Below are positions 6,037 to 8,335 of a stretch of 8,335 bases of DNA, one piece after another; position 1 is the first letter of the stretch, and every line of letters starts with the position of its first letter. Below the pieces are notes generated by a model. That model made no database searches and was not told the origin of the DNA. It saw only the letters and a list, made by a program, of their open reading frames with translations. The DNA comes from CAADGY01 sp035714225 (lineage in GTDB: Bacteria > Acidobacteriota > Terriglobia > Bryobacterales > Bryobacteraceae), in NCBI GenBank assembly GCA_035714225.1, contig DASTMK010000288.1:1-8335 (forward strand), given 5' to 3'. Position numbers and translations under genes: made by a program.

Positions 6037-7476
6037 GTGCCTTCCGAAAAACCCAAGAGCAAAGTAGTGGCGGTCGCTCCGATGCCGCCCGAGAAGTGCG
6101 CCTATGCACTGGCGCGTTACAGCCGTTCGCCGGATTCCATTCATGAGTCCGTTGAGTGGGTGCGCACTCACGATTCGCAAAAATTCCTGGAGAGCTACTA
6201 TTTCCAGTACGGCCATGCATCCATCGCGGATCTGGGGCATGTGGTTCTTTGTTTCGAGGGCATCTCCGAACTGGCGGCGACCGAGATCGAGGACGAACAA
6301 CTGTGGGACGGGCAGGCGAAATCGTCGAGGTACCAGGATTTCTCGCAAGCCGGATTCATAACCCCTTCGGACTTCGACGAGGACTCGGCGGCCCTGTATG
6401 AACGAACCGGGGAATCGCTGCTCGCCCGCTATACACAGATCCACGGGCGGATGTGCGAGTTTCTGAGCGAGAAACTCCCTCGCCCCGCGGCAATGAAGGA
6501 GGACGCGTACAGACGCAATATTGCGGCGCGAGCTTTCGACGTCGCCCGCTACGTGCTTTTTTTTGGAGTACCCACGAACGTTGGGCAGGTGACCAGCATT
6601 CGTACGCTCGAAAAGCAGATCCGCCGCCTGAAGGCGTCCTGCTATTCGGAGTTGCGGGAGATTGCCAATGAAATGGCCGCGGTTTGCGCCAGTGCTCCGG
6701 CGTGTGTCTGGGATCGCGACGCTGCCAATGAACCGGTTGCACCGACGCTCGCACGCCACGTGAACCCGGACTTGCATGCGGCGCAGTCGCGCGCAGACCT
6801 GCGGCAATGGGCACAAGAGAATCTGCCCGCGATGGCGCCGGAAGCATCGAAAACCGTGACCCTCATCCGCCCGTCGGATGCGCTTGCCGACATTGCCGCC
6901 ACGCTGCTTTATCCTGTCAGCAACTGGCCCTATTCGGAGTTGTACGAGCTGGTAAACGGTTGGAGTGAAGCACGCCGGCGCGAAGTGGTGGAAGTCGCGT
7001 TGCGTTCGCAGAGCAGGAAAGACGAATTGCTTCGCGGGTTTCGAAGCGGTCCATTTGTATTCGATATCGTGATGGATATTGGAGCGTACCGCGACCTGCA
7101 TCGCCACAGGCGCTGCCAGCAGTTCCGCCAGGAATATTCTCCGGCGCTTGGATACGAGACACCGGAAGCGATTGCGGAAGCCGGTATGACAGAGACCTAT
7201 GCGGCCGCTTTCGAGGAGGCGTACAATGCCTTCCGCCTTCTGCCCCAGACCGGGCGTGAGTACCTGCTGCCGTTCGGCACCCTGGGACGGTTCCTGTTCA
7301 AGATGGATTTTGCCGAAGCCGAATATATTTCGCGCTTGCGAAGCGGTGTGAAAGGTCATTTCAGTTACCGCAAAATCGCGTGGCTGATGCGGGAAGCCAT
7401 GGTGGAAGCAGAACCGGAGCTGGCAGCGTTCATGGACGCGACACCGCCCTGGATCGAAGACCCGCTGCAACGCTAA
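6037..7476 (+). CDS. thyX: Tandem-domain ThyX-like FAD-dependent thymidylate synthase
   Basis: This 479-residue cytoplasmic protein is about twice the usual 220-250 residues of ThyX. ThyX methylates dUMP to dTMP using methylene-tetrahydrofolate, FAD and NADPH. The N-terminal half has YGHASIADLGHV (58-69), FEGIS (73-77) and KSSRYQDF (95-102), then ARYVLFFGVP (170-179). The C-terminal half has FDIVMDIGAYRDLHRHRR (342-359) and EYLLPFGTLGRFLFK (408-422). The halves look like two ThyX domains joined head to tail. The canonical RHRxxSxNExSxRY signature is divided: RHR (356-358) survives in the C-terminal half and SxRY (96-99) in the N-terminal half. I recall similar double ThyX proteins in Chloroflexi and candidate-phyla genomes. 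The start is GTG: an in-frame stop lies at 6028-6030, and later starts would cut into the conserved VVAVAPMPPE region. Divergence from dut supports a role in dTMP synthesis, but activity is not assured. Confidence 0.85.
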   Translation: MPSEKPKSKVVAVAPMPPEKCAYALARYSRSPDSIHESVEWVRTHDSQKFLESYYFQYGHASIADLGHVVLCFEGISELAATEIEDEQLWDGQAKSSRYQDFSQAGFITPSDFDEDSAALYERTGESLLARYTQIHGRMCEFLSEKLPRPAAMKEDAYRRNIAARAFDVARYVLFFGVPTNVGQVTSIRTLEKQIRRLKASCYSELREIANEMAAVCASAPACVWDRDAANEPVAPTLARHVNPDLHAAQSRADLRQWAQENLPAMAPEASKTVTLIRPSDALADIAATLLYPVSNWPYSELYELVNGWSEARRREVVEVALRSQSRKDELLRGFRSGPFVFDIVMDIGAYRDLHRHRRCQQFRQEYSPALGYETPEAIAEAGMTETYAAAFEEAYNAFRLLPQTGREYLLPFGTLGRFLFKMDFAEAEYISRLRSGVKGHFSYRKIAWLMREAMVEAEPELAAFMDATPPWIEDPLQR

Positions 7477-7571
7477 TCTGTTCAGCCTGTCATCTTTTCC
7501 GATGTAAAACTTGCAGACTGCCGTCCGGGTAAATTCTGCGATCTCATTACACTTCAACAATTTTGTGATTT

Positions 7572-7586
7572 GGCAGGTTACCTGCC
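7572..7586. repeat. Perfect 7-1-7 inverted repeat, possible operator
   Basis: GGCAGGTTACCTGCC is a perfect dyad of two 7-base arms around one T. It overlaps the -35-like TTGGCA and lies 25 bases before the small ORF and 114 before the secreted protein. It could be a repressor or activator site. As RNA it could form a six-pair stem with a TTA loop, but no T-run follows on either strand, so it is not a typical terminator. The bound factor is unknown. Confidence 0.4.
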
Positions 7587-7600
7587 TGTACACACGGTAG

Positions 7601-7606
7601 AGGAGG
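7601..7606 (+). promoter_or_regulatory. Consensus Shine-Dalgarno of the small ORF
   Basis: AGGAGG, the full consensus, lies five bases before the ATG at 7612. It is one of the strongest ribosome-binding sites in the window and is the main reason to treat the 22-codon frame as translated. Confidence 0.6.
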
Positions 7607-7611
7607 GTTCA

Positions 7612-7680
7612 ATGCTGGGACCCCTTGAAAGCGGGACTTCAGAGGCCCGCAGGCTCGCGAAAACGAAAAAGAAAAGTTGA
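7612..7680 (+). CDS. 22-residue small ORF / possible leader peptide
   Basis: ATG to TGA gives 22 codons, beginning MLGPLESGTSEA and ending RRLAKTKKKS. The evidence for translation is a consensus AGGAGG at the right distance and a position 20 bases upstream of the secreted-protein gene on the same strand, with that gene's own Shine-Dalgarno lying in the gap. The product has no hydrophobic segment, so it is neither a signal peptide nor a membrane protein. Its end is strongly basic: five lysine or arginine codons fall in the last seven before the final serine (counting R, K, K, K, K across the RLAKTKKK region). A stem-loop (7631-7650) lies within the frame. It may be a regulatory leader whose translation sets access to the downstream gene, or a small basic protein. 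I recognise no family. Confidence 0.5.
   Translation: MLGPLESGTSEARRLAKTKKKS
7631..7650 (+). other. Stem-loop inside the small ORF
   Basis: GCGGG (7631-7635) pairs with CCCGC (7646-7650). Inside, after one A-G mismatch, CT (7637-7638) pairs with AG (7643-7644), leaving the loop TCAG. The stem lies wholly within the 22-codon frame, so translating ribosomes would open it. No T-run follows, and it does not cover the downstream ribosome-binding site. Confidence 0.35.
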
Positions 7681-7685
7681 AAGTT

Positions 7686-7692
7686 GGAGGAG
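7686..7692 (+). promoter_or_regulatory. Shine-Dalgarno of the secreted-protein gene
   Basis: GGAGGAG lies eight bases before the ATG at 7701 and fixes that start. The ATG at 7693 is in another frame and meets a stop after three codons. Confidence 0.65.
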
Positions 7693-7700
7693 ATGAAAGC

Positions 7701-8335
7701 ATGAGAAGCTTGAAAGCATTTACGTTGGCGTCTTGCCTGGGCCTGTTGACCCTGTTAGTGCCTACGGCTAACGCCGACACATGGGACAAGAAGACAATCT
7801 TGACAGTGAACGAGGCGATATCAGTTCCGGCGCCTCATGAAAAGACCGGAAAAGTCCTGGAGCCTGGAAAATATGTCATGAAGCTCGCGGACTCTCCGTC
7901 GAACCGTCACATTGTCCAGATCTTCAACGAGGATGAAAATCAGTTGATTACCACCATCCTCGCTATTCCGAACTACCGGTTGGAGCCGACCGGGGACACG
8001 AAATTCACGTTTTGGGAAACTCCCGCCGGTCAGCCGAAAGCGTTGCGGGCATGGTTCTATCCTGGTGACAACTTTGGCCAGGAGTTTGTCTATTCACCCG
8101 CACAGGCTACCGAGATAGCAAAAGTTTCGGGAGAGCCGGTTCCAATGACCGAAGCCGACCAGGAGTCGTTCTCCGGCGCCGATGTGGCGAGCGTCGATGA
8201 GGCCGGTACACAGCGCGAGTTAGATCGCGAAACTTACCAGCCACCACAGGAGACTGCCCAGGTGCAGCAGCCTGAGCCGGAAGTGCAGGAACAACCCCAG
8301 GTCGCTCAATCTCAACCAGTAACTCAGCCTCGGGA
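7701..8335 (+). CDS. Secreted Acidobacteriota-type protein of unknown function (3' end beyond window)
   Basis: The frame is open for 211 codons to the window end. A Sec signal peptide covers residues 1-25, with a hydrophobic core near 7-20 and cleavage after ANA. The mature part starts DTWDKKTILTVNEAISVP and has a compact domain to about residue 140. Recognisable blocks are LEPGKYVMKLADS (53-65), RHIVQIFNEDE (69-79), TTILAIPNYRLEPTG (84-98) and AWFYPGDNFGQEFVY (117-131). From recall these blocks belong to a small secreted protein family that is abundant in Acidobacteriota and has no known function. From about residue 150 the protein turns acidic, and from about 180 it is rich in Gln, Pro and Glu and presumably disordered. 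The tail may act as a linker or spacer in the envelope. The gene has a strong ribosome-binding site and follows a small ORF by 20 bases, so the two are probably co-transcribed. Confidence 0.85.
   Translation, partial: MRSLKAFTLASCLGLLTLLVPTANADTWDKKTILTVNEAISVPAPHEKTGKVLEPGKYVMKLADSPSNRHIVQIFNEDENQLITTILAIPNYRLEPTGDTKFTFWETPAGQPKALRAWFYPGDNFGQEFVYSPAQATEIAKVSGEPVPMTEADQESFSGADVASVDEAGTQRELDRETYQPPQETAQVQQPEPEVQEQPQVAQSQPVTQPR

Larger units (their letters stand above)
7477..7611. other. Intergenic stretch after thyX, no terminator recognised
   Basis: These 135 bases are AT-richer than the genes around them. I see no hairpin followed by a T-run that would end thyX transcription. I also see no well-spaced -35/-10 pair for the downstream genes, although TTGTGA (7563-7568) and TTGGCA (7570-7575) resemble -35 hexamers. 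The only clear structure is the inverted repeat at 7572-7586. Confidence 0.5.

Noticed and set aside
6015..6062. N-terminal extension of dUTPase to a TTG at 6062
   Set aside because: The 16 extra residues have no resemblance to dUTPases, and the extension would overlap the thyX start. The family N-terminus fits the ATG at 6014.
7572..7592. Intrinsic terminator for thyX at the inverted repeat
   Set aside because: The hairpin is not followed by a T-run on either strand.
6034..7593. Antisense frame of 519 codons opposite thyX
   Set aside because: It is longer than thyX itself, but its product is Arg/His/Cys-rich with no recognisable motif. The plus-strand frame has clear ThyX features. Long antisense frames are common in GC-rich coding DNA.
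7725..7736. Lipobox-like LASC in the signal peptide of the secreted protein
   Set aside because: The Cys is at residue 12, too early for a proper hydrophobic core before it. The hydrophobic run continues past it to a good ANA cleavage site at residue 25.
7547..7789. Minus-strand frame of 80 codons over the small ORF and start of the secreted protein
   Set aside because: It lacks a ribosome-binding site, and its composition follows from the purine-rich leader read backwards. The plus strand has two good Shine-Dalgarno/start pairs here.

Overview
The window looks like GC-rich bacterial chromosome, most likely from Acidobacteriota of the Solibacter/Bryobacter type. The pointers are a secreted protein at the right end that matches a family I recall as abundant in that phylum, a Tat-targeted Gfo/Idh/MocA oxidoreductase, and an SSS symporter with the C-terminal 'FYRKVRPFGPGW' signature seen in Acidobacteriota, Planctomycetes and Bacteroidetes. 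This assignment rests on recalled family resemblance, not on a search. I see no rRNA, tRNA, CRISPR array, insertion sequence or phage gene.

Left block (1-5515, minus strand, read right to left). Four tightly spaced genes form a probable operon: an exported GH20 beta-N-acetylhexosaminidase, a ThuA/GATase1-like protein without the usual nucleophilic cysteine, a sodium:solute symporter, and a Tat-exported oxidoreductase cut by the window edge. The gaps are 15, 5 and 29 bases. The simplest reading is a locus for glycan scavenging: GH20 releases terminal GlcNAc or GalNAc outside the cytoplasm, the symporter imports the sugar or a derivative, and the oxidoreductase and ThuA-like protein modify it. 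The substrate is inferred from GH20 only.

Middle block (5583-7476). A trimeric-type dUTPase (dut, minus) and a double-length ThyX-family protein (plus) are divergent, with start codons only 22 bases apart. They act in sequence: dUTP to dUMP, then dUMP to dTMP. The 22-base gap holds a near-symmetric -10-like element readable on both strands and no Shine-Dalgarno sequence for either gene, which suggests a shared bidirectional promoter giving leaderless mRNAs. The ThyX protein appears to be a tandem duplication: the C-terminal half keeps RHR, and the N-terminal half keeps the S-x-R-Y end of the signature.

Right block (7477-8335, plus). A 224-base interval holds a perfect 7-1-7 inverted repeat and an unannotated 22-codon ORF with a near-perfect Shine-Dalgarno and a lysine-rich end. 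It is followed 20 bases later by a secreted Acidobacteriota-type protein of unknown function with a Q/P/E-rich tail that runs off the window. The small ORF could be a leader peptide or a small protein co-translated with the secreted protein.
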